A DNA stretch of 64,000 nt from Setomelanomma holmii. Its lineage: Eukaryota; Ascomycota; Dothideomycetes; Pleosporales; Phaeosphaeriaceae. The notes below the pieces were generated by a model. The model searched no databases. It was not told the DNA's origin and saw nothing but the letters and a program-made list of their open reading frames with translations. The stretch lies in contig ML978251.1 in NCBI GenBank assembly GCA_010015745.1, positions 1 through 64,000 on the forward strand. Reading direction: 5' to 3'. Positions 1 through 10,950 of the stretch are shown here, one piece after another. The number at the start of each line of letters is the position of its first letter. Position 1 is the stretch's first letter. A program made the position numbers and the translations under genes.

Positions 1-46
1 AATCAACTTAGTCCTTCATTCCTCCTTCCACATCACACATCCAAGA
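1..46 (+). repeat. 3' end of an LTR cut by the window edge
   Basis: These 46 bases are the reverse complement of 11655-11700 with one mismatch (T for C at base 9). The 11655-11777 copy is a complete solo LTR flanked by a 5-bp duplication, so this is the terminal part of the same LTR in the opposite orientation. The similarity stops at the same base, CCAAGA, in both places, which fixes the LTR end at 46. Whether an internal retroelement region or flanking DNA follows cannot be told, because the rest of the element lies outside the window. Confidence 0.7.
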
Positions 47-800
47 GCTACTGCTGCTAGTACTACTTCTGTAACTGCGTGAGCAGTGTCGGGTGGAGGC
101 TGTGATCAACGATTGTATTGCTATCTGTTGTCGTGTTGTGATTGTGATGTTCCAGGAGCTCTCGGCTTAGAGGGAAGTGCACTAGCCTACAGGGCAGTGC
201 CTACTACAATAGGATAACATGTGACTTCAGCCACATGGTTACAACTTCTGTACTTTAGCAGCAGGCGCATAGGCCTCCTCAGGCAAGAGAAATAGCCTTC
301 AGGCTAAAACAATAGCTAAAGGGGCATTACTGCAGGTGTTTGTTGTGCACAGCCCCTGTTAGTTAGCAAGCTACGAAATTGCAATAAGTGAGGGGAAGGG
401 CCCTTAGGGCTAACCTCTCAGGGATTTATAAGGCATAGCTACTGTAGCAGGTGCTAGTCGCAGGCTGTAGATAGCGCGTTGCGCGTTGTGTAGATATTAC
501 TTATATTACCTGCCTGCTGCAGATCTATCTACCCTGCGCCCTTGCAGTGCAAACGCGCTGCTTGCGCAAATTCTCCTCTACTACATTTGCTATTTGTGTT
601 GTTGTAGTCGCGTGACGTCATACCTGTGTTGTAGTCGCGTGATGTCATACCTGTGTTGTAGTCGGGTGACGTCATACCTGTGTTTTGCAATACTGCAATG
701 CCTCACCAAACTGTACAACTCTAACCCTAAGCACCATAACTACATGTACGATCTTGATGCAAATCCTAGCGACAGTGCAGGGCTATGCACAGAGTAACGT
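47..800. other. Degenerate repeat DNA, no recognisable gene
   Basis: No open frame here matches anything I recognise. The stretch includes a TATA-like block near 425-432 and a three-unit tandem repeat at 601-681 (listed separately). The sequence looks like the non-coding or promoter part of a retroelement that interrupts the helicase remnant beginning near 990. This is inferred from position and composition only. Confidence 0.35.
601..681. repeat. Three tandem 27-bp units carrying TGACGTCA
   Basis: Three head-to-tail 27-bp units lie at 601-627, 628-654 and 655-681. Units 1 and 3 contain the palindrome TGACGTCA, the consensus CRE/ATF bZIP site. In unit 2 it reads TGATGTCA, one C-to-T change. 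Unit 3 has one further C-to-G change upstream of the palindrome. The array looks like a promoter or enhancer of a retroelement LTR, but no transcription evidence is available. Confidence 0.7.
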
Positions 801-989
801 GTCCAAATTACAGCTTGATACAACAATGGGAACGTACCTCCACTAACACCTCAAAGTTCAATCCACCCAGGGTATGTAATAAGATATACATAGGGAAATG
901 TGTATATCTAGTCCCTAGCCAACCTCCACTCAGGGCTGGGTGCAGGTCGCGCCCTGGGATAGCGTGCTGTTGGCATCGGACAACAGCGT

Positions 990-3900
990 AGCGGACGCCT
1001 AGCCGCTGCGTTGTCTCAGCACGCAGCACAGTTGCCCCAGGCATAAGCATAGTCTTGCGGAGCTGACACTCCTGCGAGGGCGGCAGCGTTGCTGTCAGTA
1101 GCACCTGCTGGCACGATAGCAGCCGTACGTCCTTGAGCCTGCGCAGTGCTCTCCGCCACGAGTCGGCTGTGATCGCTACATGGCACTTGTCGATAACCAC
1201 GCGGCAGAGCACTCCCTGCCTTGCCAGCAGAGCTGTGTACGAGAGAAACTGGCCGCTCTGCTTCCCTACGTAGTCCGCGCTGACGAGCACGATAGAGGCT
1301 GGCGTGCGGCAGTTCTGATAGTTGCCCTCTGCACCTGCCTGCCATTCTACTGCCTTGACGCCAGCGTTGTGCAGCCAGACGAGCATATCCTTAATAAGCG
1401 CGTGGAAGGGCACAACAAGAATCGTGACGCTAGGCCTACCGCTCTTCTGCTGAGCTGCATTGTCGAGTACAGCAGCAGCTACAGGGAGCAGCGTCTTACC
1501 GCCACCTGTAGGTAGGACAACGATGAGCGGACTGACGCCTTGTACTACTGCGTAGAGCGCTGTCTTCTGCTCAGGGGACTTGTACGTAACAGGAGAGCCT
1601 GGTAGGATACTGAGCACCTGCCGTACAGCGTCCTCTATCCCTCTCTTCTTCTCTTCTTCCTCTTTATCAACGCCGCTTTAGTCTCTTCTCTCGCCTTCGT
1701 ATGTAGACGATGCCAGCGCTGCCTAGCCCTCTCTTACAATCCGCAGTCTCTTTAGGGTAGGCGTCTTGTCCTTAGCGCTATTGTGCTGACTATGCGCTAT
1801 TTTGCTGCTACTCTGCTTCTGCTTCTGCTGCAGCAGCGGCGTCAGCTTTCTCTCTCTCTGGGCAAAGCCAAGGAAGGCGCGCCAGCTGTTGCTGAGTGTA
1901 CAGAAGACGTCAATAGAGCGTGTGCTGAGGCCTTGCACTAGGTCTGCGCAAACAGTATATGCCATAACGCCCATAACTGTCTTGCGCCTATTCTGCAGCT
2001 CAATTAGTTCCTCTCCATCCTCGTCGCTGCTTAGTTCACCCTCATCTGCTGCACTGCTGCCGCTATCTCTGTACGGTAGCCAACAGCAAAGCGCTCTCCT
2101 ACTACCTCTCGCCCAATGCCTACAGCTGTGTGGCGGTACTCCTGCACTGTCAGTCGCGTTCCTAGCCACTTGGCTGACTTATGCGTCATCGTACACGTCA
2201 ATCGTTCCGTCTCCCATAGCCCTCGCTCGTCTGCCTAGAGATAGTCAGTCAAGAAGGCAGACAAAGGCTTGCCTAGCGCGCTCTGCAGCATCGCTCGTAG
2301 AGGCCGCACGTAGAGCAGGTAGGCTGCGACAAGCTGCCCTACCGCCTCAGGCAGAAAGCGTACAACTACCTTAGGCTTGTCCTACTCAGATTGCGTCTTG
2401 TTGTAGCAGGTGATGACTGCTACCTGGCCATCCATCACGTACAGGTTGCGGTCCTGCAGCACTCTATTCCGCCACTAAAGTAGAGAGTAGCTCAGGCCTG
2501 CGAGCTGGCTAGCCACCTGCTATATACACAGCAAGGGTGAGAAGCTCAAGGAAGCGTTGGATATGCTGCAGGTGCTGGTGCACCTCTTGACGCCTCCACC
2601 GTACTAGCCTGCCGCTGTCGCTGTCTCTGCTCTCTCTGCTCTCTCCCTTGCTTCCTCTGTCTCTCTAGACAGCGCCTCCTCGCTGCTTGTACATACGTCG
2701 CGCTGCTGGTATGCTCGCCAGTCGCTTGAGCATCCATCTCTCAGCCTCCTGCAGGCGCGCAGGCAAGAGCAAAGAGACGCCTTGCTGGACAATGGTGACG
2801 TCGTCCTGCATTGCCGCAAGCTCTACAGAAAGTCTGTCATGCTTCTCCTCCTTTTGCATCCAGAGTACCTGCTCCCATAGTACCTGCTCAGCCTCTGCAA
2901 CTACGCCCTGCGCCATCATACAGAAGCGCGCAAGCTCAATTGGACGGCTCTTAATAAAGAAGGTCTGCCTGTCTAGCGACCACCACATGCTGCCTGCTAT
3001 GCTGCCTGCCGTGCCAGGGGAAGAGGCGAGCGATGCTCACCAGCGCCCGCAGTGGCGGCTTCTTCTGCTTCTTCTGCTTCTGCTGCTGCTGCTGCTCCTC
3101 CTCCTCTTCCTCGTCTTCCGCAGCAACCAGCCGAACGCAGTAGCAGAGAAGTCGCGCCTAGAGCCTGGCTGCACGCTGCTGGCTGCTCTTGTTCTGCATT
3201 TGGCTCAGCGGTTGCGTGTCCGCCTTGTTCGGCTTTGCGCTCCGCAGCCAGCGCAGCGTGTCTATCAAGAGCGTGCTGAGCCCGTGTACAGCCTGCTCTA
3301 CGAGTTGCTCTACTGCCAGCACTACCTGTTTCAGCTCTGGCTCGTTGTCGCTGGGCGGCCGGATGGCGTACGAGAGCAGCTTCCAGTCTGGGTAGGCCTG
3401 CAGGTGCTCGTCCCATCGCGTCCGCTTGAACCAGCCTGTACGGTCCTTAGCTGAAGTCTCCTCAGCTATGCAATTAATCGCCTCGCTGTCCTTGCGCTTT
3501 AGAGTCTCCCAGCTTAAGGAGAGGAGAGCAAGCCTCTGCTTGTAGTCGCTCTGCCGTTTCAACTCCTGGTGCTCGTTGCCCTGCTGCTGCCGCTTATGCT
3601 CGTTGCTCTGTTGCTCGTTGACCTGCTGCTGCCGCTCATGCAGCTTGTCGTCTTGCTGCTGCTGCTCTTGCGCCTCCTCTTGCACAACAAAGTAGTAGAC
3701 ATAGCGCCGCTTGCGGAAGAAGCTCTGCACCTTAACAGGCTTCTAGAGCTGCGCTGCGTACTCTTTATACAAGGCAGCAGCAGAAGAGGACTAGCGTGTA
3801 AGCTTGATATGGCGCTGCTGGTTAACGTGCTGCCGCATCTTTATGCGACTCATGCTGATGTAGCCGCAGACTGCGCTATCGCCGCTGCTGCTGATGCTGC

Positions 3901-4153
3901 TGGTGCTGCTGGTGCTAGTGCTGCTGCTGCTACTACCAGTACAGCAGCAGAGAAACGCGTCCTGCGCCGGCCCCAGCTTGTCGATAGCACGGCTGTAGGG
4001 CAGAGGCTGGCCAACCTCTGCTAGCAGTAGAAGTTCGAAACTCTTGTACACAGCAAGAAGCGCTCTCCTTTCTGCTGCAGGCATACTGTAGTACTGCTTA
4101 AGGTGCTTGTCTAGGCCGTAGACAGCGCAGCGATGCTTGCAGCATATAAACAC
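990..4153 (-). pseudogene. RecQ-type helicase element, copy 1 (degenerate)
   Basis: This minus-strand coding remnant is broken by many stops and frame changes. From its N-terminal side it shows a Glu/Gln-rich segment with FRKRRYVYYF (near 3700), a conserved block ending LRWLRSAK, and a second block with MWWSLDRQTFF (near 2980). A box II-like motif EYRHTAVGIGR follows at about 2109-2141, then a RecQ/DEAD-type helicase lobe. Compared with copy 2 it lacks roughly 430 bp between FPWHG and MWWSL. Long ORFs of this type are expanded in Pleosporales genomes and are normally over 1000 residues. The second helicase lobe is missing, and the ORF runs into unrelated repeat DNA near 990. It is almost certainly non-functional. 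Confidence 0.7.
1000..1617 (-). pseudogene. RecQ/DEAD helicase lobe 1 remnant
   Basis: This is the longest open piece of the helicase element. It contains motif I (Walker A, PTGGGKT), a motif Ia-like VVPFHALI, motif II as VIDKCH where the family has DEC/AH (the catalytic Glu is Lys), and motif III LLTATLPP. A Glu-to-Lys change is a G-to-A transition on the coding strand, as RIP would give. Lobe 2 with motifs IV-VI is absent, so the protein could not unwind DNA. Confidence 0.75.
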
Positions 4154-4334
4154 CTAGTAGAGCTGGTATTGCGTAAACATCGCGATTTTTTTTTTCTTCT
4201 TCTTCTTGCAGTATCTGTGTATTAGAAAGAGGAGACAAAGAGAGAAAGAGAGAGAGTGCGTATAGAGTGCGTAGCGGGAGCGTACTAGAGGGAAGAGAGA
4301 GAGAGCAGAGCAGTTGCACAACTATGGGGGTTTG

Positions 4335-4404
4335 GTGTTCGCGCAACTATAAGGGCTGCAGCCAATCAGCGTCGCGTAACCATGCGACCGGTCCCTATAG
4401 TTGC
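4335..4404. repeat. 12-bp inverted repeat beside helicase copy 1
   Basis: GCAACTATAaGGG at 4343-4355 pairs with CCCTATAGTTGC at 4393-4404 (one extra A in the left arm). A related ACAACTATGGGGG lies just upstream near 4318. The pair sits between the upstream end of the helicase remnant and the start of the hAT remnant, so it could be an element terminus or a promoter hairpin. Nothing in the sequence decides between these. Confidence 0.4.
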
Positions 4405-4425
4405 GGCGGTTCATATGGATAGGAG

Positions 4426-5690
4426 TTGTACATGGGCGAGTGGCGTAGAGATGGGCCGTTAGGCGTACTCATCGACGTTATTAACTTCATCAGAACACTA
4501 CAACAGTATAAGCTTTTTAGAGAGTTTCAAAGCGCTACTAACGCTAAGTTGCCTGCTAGAGAGCGTCTTAAATTACTCAAGCTAGTTAAGCCTATTGTTA
4601 CTCGCTGGAACTCGTATTACGCTTTATTTGAGCGCGCAACTAAGCTTTAAGCTGTTTACAACTCCTACGCTGAGCACTATATTAGTCGCCTCTCTCTTGA
4701 AGATAGACGCGCAAATCAAGCTGGCAACAAGTCTCTAGACGCTCTAGGTTAGATGAGATCAACCAGCCTCACAGCTGCTGACTGGGCAGTAATAACAGAG
4801 TACCAGAACTGCCTTGAGCCGCTTAAGGTCGCTACAGAGCGGCTTGAAGGTTGAGGCAAAGCAGGCAAATTTGGTGCTATATACAAGGTTATACCTGTCT
4901 TTAAGTACGTACTCACCTCACTTGAAGCTTGTATGCGCCAATACAAGTGAGTTGATTTCAACCATACCAACGCGCCAGAGGATCACCCTAATATCAACCT
5001 ACGCGCCGCTTAGCGTAAGGCCAACGAGTACTACAATAAGCTTGATCGATCGCCTGCCTATTACGCTGCTGCCTGCCTCTATCATACTACAAATACTACT
5101 GCAAGAACAGCTGGGCTGACAAGCCAGAGTGGCTCACCGCCGCTAACGCTGGGTTTCAGCGACTCTGGCAGTCGTATAGACCTCAGCGTATACGCCCCTA
5201 ACCTCCACTAATTTCAACAACGACTGCGCGCACTATAGATGACGTAATCAGTCCCTTCACACGCTGCAGCAACACCAGAGATGAGGCAGCTCACGACGAT
5301 GAGTACGAGCGCTAGAGGACTTAAGAGCCAGAGTGGAGCCAAGAGCAGTACTTGGGTAATAGTCACCCAGTCGTTTACTAGATGCAGATGCGCTCAAAAT
5401 ACCTGTGTTTAAGCCAGTTTGCAATCGATATACTGACAATCCCAGCATCAAGCTGCGAGTGTGAGAGACTCTTCAGTGAGCTTGGCAACCTACTTGAGCC
5501 TAAACGACGGGCTATTGCCAGCGAGTTACTGGCTGCTCTTTAATTAGTACGATTGTGGACAAGAGCAGGCTTTAAGACTCATTACGACGACAGGGACAGC
5601 GTACCAGATGAGGATATTATACAAGACTACAATATACACGAGTGGACTGACAAGCTACTGTAGTTGTATACAACTTTAATCTTTTAGCGT
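4426..5690 (+). pseudogene. hAT transposase remnant, copy 1
   Basis: The open part at 4426-4650 contains VKPIVTRWNSYYALFERA, the segment of hAT transposases that precedes the large insertion domain. After several stops and shifts, the C-terminal dimerisation region appears near 5450-5545 as CECERLFSELGNLLEPKRRA, followed by SELLAAL. The short acidic tail ends at a TAG around 5661. Stops are mostly TAG and TAA. The DDE core cannot be read through, so this copy is dead. A second fragment of the same family lies at 10660-10905, also on the plus strand. Confidence 0.75.
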
Positions 5691-5779
5691 CTAATCTGAT
5701 CAATCTATCAATCAAGTCGCAATCAAGCCGCCCAAAAACACTAACAATCAAGCAACAATCAAGCGACGACGACGTCGCT

Positions 5780-5826
5780 AACAAGCAAGTCAATCAACGT
5801 CCTCAAGATTGCTTGACTTGCTTGTT
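5780..5826. repeat. Fold-back 3' end of hAT copy 1
   Basis: AACAAGCAAGTCAA (5780-5793) is a perfect inverted repeat of TTGACTTGCTTGTT (5813-5826), with a 19-bp loop. The preceding 100 bp is full of CAATCAAG-type repeats. The same architecture recurs at 10951-11053 behind hAT copy 2, so it is part of the element's subterminal/terminal region. Confidence 0.6.
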
Positions 5827-5849
5827 GCGGACTGTGGTTGTGAGAGGCA

Positions 5850-6760
5850 GCTGGTACCTCTTCAAGCGACTCTAATCAATGCTGTCGTAGTCATCCATAA
5901 GATTAGCGTCGAAAGCTTCAATTTCCTCATCCTCCTTATCTTCAGCTGCTTTAAAAGCCGCAGCAGTAGCACGCTTATTGCCCTTAGCAGGCGCAACAAT
6001 AGCTTCTTCAGCGCGCAACTCTTGAACTTGCACTTCAAATGTGGGGGCCTGGGACGCGCTCGCTAGGGCTTGTAGGGCGTTTGTAATAGGCAGAGGAGAA
6101 GGAGAAGGTGGTGCTGCAGGTAGCTGAGAGTCGATAATGACGGGCTGGCTAGCAGTGCCTCTGGCGCGCTTGTTTGCGCCAGAATAGTGTCGCAGTGTCT
6201 GCAGTGAATCAAAAGGTAACCGCGCGAGGCAGTAAGTCAAGTATAGAACTGCGCAGGGTCAGAAATCTGAGTATTGTCTGTTGTCTTGTTCTGCTGTGTT
6301 GGTGATGACCGCTTTCCTGGCCATCAGCAGCGTTTGTTTACATGACGTATTTATGACTCAGTTCAGGTAAGAGGTGCTTAATAAGATGAGGAAGCAGCAC
6401 AAGACCACCAGCACGCAGCACACGTGATGCGCTCCTCTCATAAACCGTCACAAATAGCTTGCAGAAGCGCGCTTTTTCGTAGCCTTAATAGTGGGCTCAT
6501 ACGGCATGAGGGCGACAGTGACAAGGCAAAAATAACGACTCTAAAAAGTAGACTGTAGATGGAGAATTTAAAAGTTCAATAGTAGTAGGTGTACATAGGA
6601 AGACGCGCTGAGGTGGCTTGCGAGTGATTACTAAGCTAACTACAACACTACAAAAGTATCGTGAGATAGCTTTTACTGCAAAATCAACTACCTCACGCCC
6701 CATCCTGTGCCCGCCCCGCCTACCTATCAAGCCAATCAAGCCGCCTCAAGCCATCAAGCT
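5850..6760 (-). pseudogene. Unidentified degenerate coding remnant
   Basis: Two minus-strand open pieces (5872-6240 and 6497-6739) are joined by sequence with further open stretches in shifting frames. The first carries LRHYSGANKRARGTAS and an acidic C-terminus (EDKEDEEIEAF). The second reads DFAVKAISRYF and RKPPQRVFL. Composition, stops and position between transposon remnants suggest a decayed transposase. I do not recognise the family with confidence. Confidence 0.3.
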
Positions 6761-7002
6761 TTTTACAACTCTATGGCAGGCTGGCTTGGTGTTTTGAGAG
6801 GCCTGCGGCCGGCTGGCTTGGGTTGAAAAAACCTCAAGCCGAGCCATCGAGCCATCAAGCCATCAAGCTGGCCGGCTTGTTGACAAGTATGGCTACCGCT
6901 CAGGCAAGTTGCCTTCTATTGGTGTCCATTCTCCATAGCAAACAATCAAGAGCAAACGTCGTCGATACGGGAAGAGAAGCATTTTACGCTAGAAAGAGCT
7001 TT

Positions 7003-7345
7003 TCAGGTGGAGCAGGATAACTTGACATCTTGTAGTGGCAAGATAATGATCAGAAAGAAGATTAGGCCACTCCTCTCTCCAATGCAACTCTTCTGCATTG
7101 CTCGAAAAATCGTCTCCTTTTTTTGGCTCTGCGGTCCGAAGTTGTGTTCCTTGGACATAGCGCGCTCCTGCGATAACGCCGCAACTGGGTGGGAGATGCT
7201 TCGCTCCATCAAGCGCTGGCGTTTGTTTGGTCTAGCAATCTCAGCAGCAAACCTGCATATCACTTCACGCGTAGAAGTAAGCGCTCTCTCTATTAGCCCA
7301 TTAAAGTACTCCACAAGCCCTGCCTCTTGCTCTGGGCTGAGTCTC
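7003..7345 (-). pseudogene. Probable pogo/CENP-B-type transposase N-terminus, truncated
   Basis: The minus strand reads SPEQEAGLVEYFNGLIERAL followed by TSTREVICRFAAEIA. This resembles the second helix-turn-helix (CENP-B/psq type) of fungal pogo-like transposases, where TPEQE...LVEYI and P.T...V..FA.EI are usual. The open frame ends at 7003 with unrelated hydrophobic sequence, and no DDE domain follows. It ends about 55 bp before the start of the DUF4470/MYND gene on the other strand. Confidence 0.35.
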
Positions 7346-7400
7346 TATCGGGCGGCGCACTTGACTGTCATTGCCCCACAACATCGCGAACGACTCCAGG

Positions 7401-9298
7401 ATGGCGCTAAAAGTGTTCGACATGTCGGTCTACCTAGACCCTCCGCTATGCGCAAATAATAACCAGAAGGTCAATGGCATTCATATCGTGTGCGAGAAGA
7501 AAGCCGCTCAGTGCTGTGGCAGCTGCAACTTGGTTCAGGTACGTATCGCTCCACTGCATGAGTTTCTGACACTTGCTAACAATATCGCAGTACTGCTCGA
7601 AGGAGTGCCAGGTTGCAGACTGGCCGCATCACAAAAAGACGTGCAAGTCGGCTTTCATGAAGGACAAGTGGATTCCCGATTGGTGTCGCACTGGTCGTAA
7701 GCCCGCGTTCATCGGCTATGAGACTCAAGTCACTTTCGGCAGTCAGAAGTACTTATGGGGCAATATGGCAGCACTCGACATCCTGGCGCTTGCCAAGAAC
7801 GAAGGTGTCATGGACCATGGTCGAGACCTTCACCTACTCTTTGCAGCCTCCGGCGATCTGCGGAATGTCGTGAAGACGATCGCGGGTATTCCAAAGCAGC
7901 ACACGGGAGGCTGCATTGCGGTGATTAACGACAAGGACTTCGCTGTCGTGGCCCGAAACGCGATCATGTTATTAATTGCGCTCTCTTTCGATGTCAAGAC
8001 CGCTGTGCCGATGATACTCCACCTGTGGTACTCTGCTTTGCTCCCTGCAGCCATGGTGCACACTTTGCAGTCAACCATCCTTCCTCTCGTCGTAGACGTG
8101 TGCGAAAAGATCAAAGACAAGACAGATGACTCTCGCCAGGCCAAAACTTTCTCCGTCAACGACCGCAAATTGCGTCTTGTGCTGAGGAAGGAGGAGTGGA
8201 TGCAGCTGATGGACTACTTTTATGCGCCAGCTGGCCTTACTGCGGAAGAAGCTGATAACATGCGTCGTCGAATTACTCTGGCGCCAGAGCGAATCGACTA
8301 TCGCGAGCGCGCTATGCTGCAATGGTCCCCAGCTCTTCGTCAGGCCGAACAACACTTCCGCGAGGACGGCATCATGCTACCGTACGCTTGCTCGTCCCAT
8401 GCGTTTGACACTCCCAATCCGTAAGTACCGCGCCGAGTAGAAAGGTTCTGTACTGATAACTTATAGGACACTCTTCCGGAATGGCAGTTGGCCGATGAAA
8501 GACAACGCAAGTCCTCGAGGAGGGTGGGACTACTCTGAATATATCAAATTCGCTCCCAGTGCCAAAGCGGACGAGTTCGGAGCCATGTTCTTCTACCTAC
8601 GCGACTTGCTCTCAAAGTTCTGCAACCGCATCCGCGGGGTGCAAGTCTCCTTCTATCTATTTTGCGACAATGCGCAGGAGCTGGAAGAGTATGTTGGGGA
8701 TATGAAGTTCGATCGTATCGAGGTAAGAACGGTGTAAGTATTACAGAGGCAATATCTGACATTCACCCAGATGGCCAATATCTGCGACCGTGGCTATCTT
8801 GGACCGCACAAGTGCCTCCAGTTGTTCTCTCAATTGCTGAAGCCTAACTCTGAAAATCCTCACGCTACGCTTCTGATGCTCTTCCTCAACGCCGCGAAGG
8901 AGGAGGAGCATATCTTGCAGAGCTCGGACACGAAAATCGGCCAAGCCAATCTACTAGCTGCCATGCAGCATCTCGTGAAATACATGCCTATGGAACAGGC
9001 GCGCGCCGCCAAACTCCGCAATTCTGATGAGCGGCAGAGGAGCCCCGACTTCATATCTCTCATTAGCTGTTGCGATCACTTCAAGGACTGGGATTTTCAT
9101 TTCGGAAAGTTCTTGGACGAGGCTAAACTTGCGGAATTTGCCGAGATTTATGGGCTGGCGATGAAGGAAACCCAGACACTCGTGAAGCATTCGCCATGCA
9201 GTCTTCGTGTTAACGCCACCCAAGAGGAGTTCGACATTCTACGTTCAAGCTATCTGAGTGGCTGGGAGAGGTATGTTGAGTTTGGCAGTACTGAGTAG
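7401..9298 (+). CDS. MYND zinc-finger / DUF4470 protein
   Basis: I model four exons: 7401-7538, 7591-8420, 8467-8722 and 8771-9298, giving 583 residues. All introns are GT-AG and phases agree. The first intron splits the MYND finger. Across it the protein reads CCGSCNLVQ then YCSKECQVADWPHHKKTC (residues 38-64), a canonical Cys/His zinc-binding MYND pattern. A DUF4470 domain follows, with LWGNMAALDIL, NEGVMDHGRDL and LLFAASGDLRNVVKTI at about residues 98-145. Fungal members of this family are uncharacterised; MYND fingers usually bind proline-rich partners. The start ATGGCGC gives the full finger with little extra sequence. It is the only clearly intact host gene in the first 18 kb, bracketed by hAT remnants. 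Confidence 0.85.
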
Positions 9299-9303
9299 AA
9301 AGT

Positions 9304-9455
9304 TGTCAGCCTGGCAACTCAGTTCACAAGGTACACGTGAACTGCATCTCTCATGTGACTCCTTGTCACATGTTTACTCATCTTGGTTGTGTATATAATT
9401 GCTCTACGCAGCTTGCTCAATACAACAACCTTCTGCTTCCTTCATATCTGCCTCC
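9304..9455 (+). repeat. LTR fragment, same family as 36552-36720
   Basis: About 150 bp starting TGTCAG align to the solo LTR at 36552 with roughly 85-90 percent identity by eye. Shared blocks include CTCAGTTCACAAGGTACA, GTTGTGTATATAAT (TATA box) and ACAACCTTCTGCTTCCTT. Similarity is lost near 9455, before the expected terminal TCTGACA, so the copy is truncated. It begins six bases after the stop codon of the DUF4470/MYND gene and may contribute to that gene's 3' UTR. Confidence 0.65.
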
Positions 9456-10525
9456 TAGCATATCCGAGAAAAGTCTATAACGCGGCACACAACAAGGGTC
9501 GGGTGTTCGGTCTTTGCGGGGTTGTGCGACTCAACTTACGCTTAGATAACGAACTGGATAGGCTTGGAAGGACATGACGGCTACAGTGTCATAAGGTTCG
9601 ACAAAGGTTTGCCGCTCGAAGCATCTTGGAGGTAGGCGATTCGATATAGATCAAATTTCTGAATTGCGCTTCACGCTAAAAGCTACAGATGTATCAGCCA
9701 TGATTTGACTCGATGAGATTACTGAATTGTAATATCTTCAATTTAATCATCTCATCTTCGAATCAGCTCAATGGGTACAAAGCTTTGGTTGAAAAGAGAT
9801 ACACTTATGCAGCTTGAAACGCATCGCTACCTTGGTCGAACGATTCAATGCCAGTTCCAGTCAGTATGCAGGCCGTTTGTCCGTAACCAACGGCAAACGA
9901 GCAGTCCTGACTTGTTGCAGCACACGCGGCTGTTTAGGAAGCGTGCTCGAGCTAAGTTATTGGTGACGTTTGAGCGGCTGCTTCATTGCAGATAGATTGC
10001 AGATTGATTTAATTGAACTACTGACATGAAGTGTCTCATTCGCCCACATTATATCTTTTTGCAACATCCGCGTCGATGAGCTCACTCTCGGCCTTCTCTT
10101 CAGGTAGCCTGAAGCCGTCCTTGACCCGTGACCTCACCAGCTGAATAGCTGCAAGTAGTGATAAGTCGCTTTACTGTATGAAGTATAAGCTCTGCGTGCA
10201 ATGGGACTACTGCTAGGTGCTGAGGACTCTCTGCAATAAGTGGGAAGAGGCGGACACGCAAGAGGCGTCTAGACCACGGAGTGTGCAGGTCGCCTGTCAA
10301 TTCAAGGTCGCAGTGCATAGTGCAATTGCTTGAATGCTTGCCTTCTAGTCCGCTGAGTGTATGCTGTGGGCTGAGCTGCAGATGCATGGTTCCGAGCGAA
10401 TGATAAAGGGGCTAGGGATACAGATAAAATGGAAATGCAAAACGGGAGCTTCATGTGCTATTCACTGTATGCGTACGAACAAGGTATAAAGAGTGGTGGT
10501 AGGGTCTACTAACGGGGTTGTATAT
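9456..10525. other. Gap without a convincing gene
   Basis: Only short open frames occur here (for example 10100-10387 minus and 9771-9995 plus). None has recognisable motifs. The region is AT-rich in parts (9700-9770) and probably consists of old repeat debris. Confidence 0.4.
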
Positions 10526-10659
10526 TGTAACGGTACAGAGGGGGGAGGACTGCGCTGAATTGACTACCTGAGGTGGGCGGAGCTACATATATAGACTGCC
10601 GTACATGAGCTGAACCGACTCGTACTAGAGTGGGTCTGGGCAAGGCCCAAACCGTTACA
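10526..10659. repeat. Short solo LTR, TGTAACGGT...ACCGTTACA
   Basis: A 134-bp element has 9-bp perfect inverted ends (TGTAACGGT at 10526-10534 and ACCGTTACA at 10651-10659) and the TG...CA termini of an LTR. It contains a TATATATAG stretch. The right flank continues directly into the hAT dimerisation region, whereas the left flank is not hAT sequence. No clean target-site duplication is seen. This fits insertion followed by rearrangement or deletion. Confidence 0.6.
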
Positions 10660-10905
10660 TATTGTAACTATCCTAGCATTAAGCAGTGACTGCGAGCGCC
10701 TCTTTAGCGAGCTTGGCAACCTACTTAAGCCAAAACAACGAGCTCTTGGCAGTGAGCTACTTGCAGCTCTTCAATTAGTGAGATCCTAGGTGCAAGGTGG
10801 CTATAAACTAACTATTTATAGTAAGGCTAAGCTTTTAGATAAGGAACTTTTAGATGATTACAATATACTTGAGTGAGACAATTAGCTATAGTAATTTAGT
10901 AGTAT
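10660..10905 (+). pseudogene. hAT transposase C-terminal fragment, copy 2
   Basis: The frame reads CERLFSELGNLLKPKQRA then LGSELLAALQLVRS, the hAT dimerisation domain, closely matching copy 1 at 5450-5560. Only the last 80 or so residues survive; everything upstream is replaced by the solo LTR at 10526-10659. The fragment ends in the fold-back region 10951-11053 and then abuts helicase copy 2. Confidence 0.7.
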
Positions 10906-10950
10906 TTAGTCCCTTAGCAGTCAAGTAAATCAAGTACTTGCAAGCAAACT

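Noticed and set aside
2687..3454. 255-residue plus-strand frame with a Leu run
   Set aside because: It is the complement of the Gln/Glu/Lys-rich helicase-element protein; the minus strand matches copy 2.
10100..10387. 95-residue minus-strand frame as a gene
   Set aside because: There are no motifs, no intron signals and it is surrounded by repeat debris; kept only as part of a gap entry.
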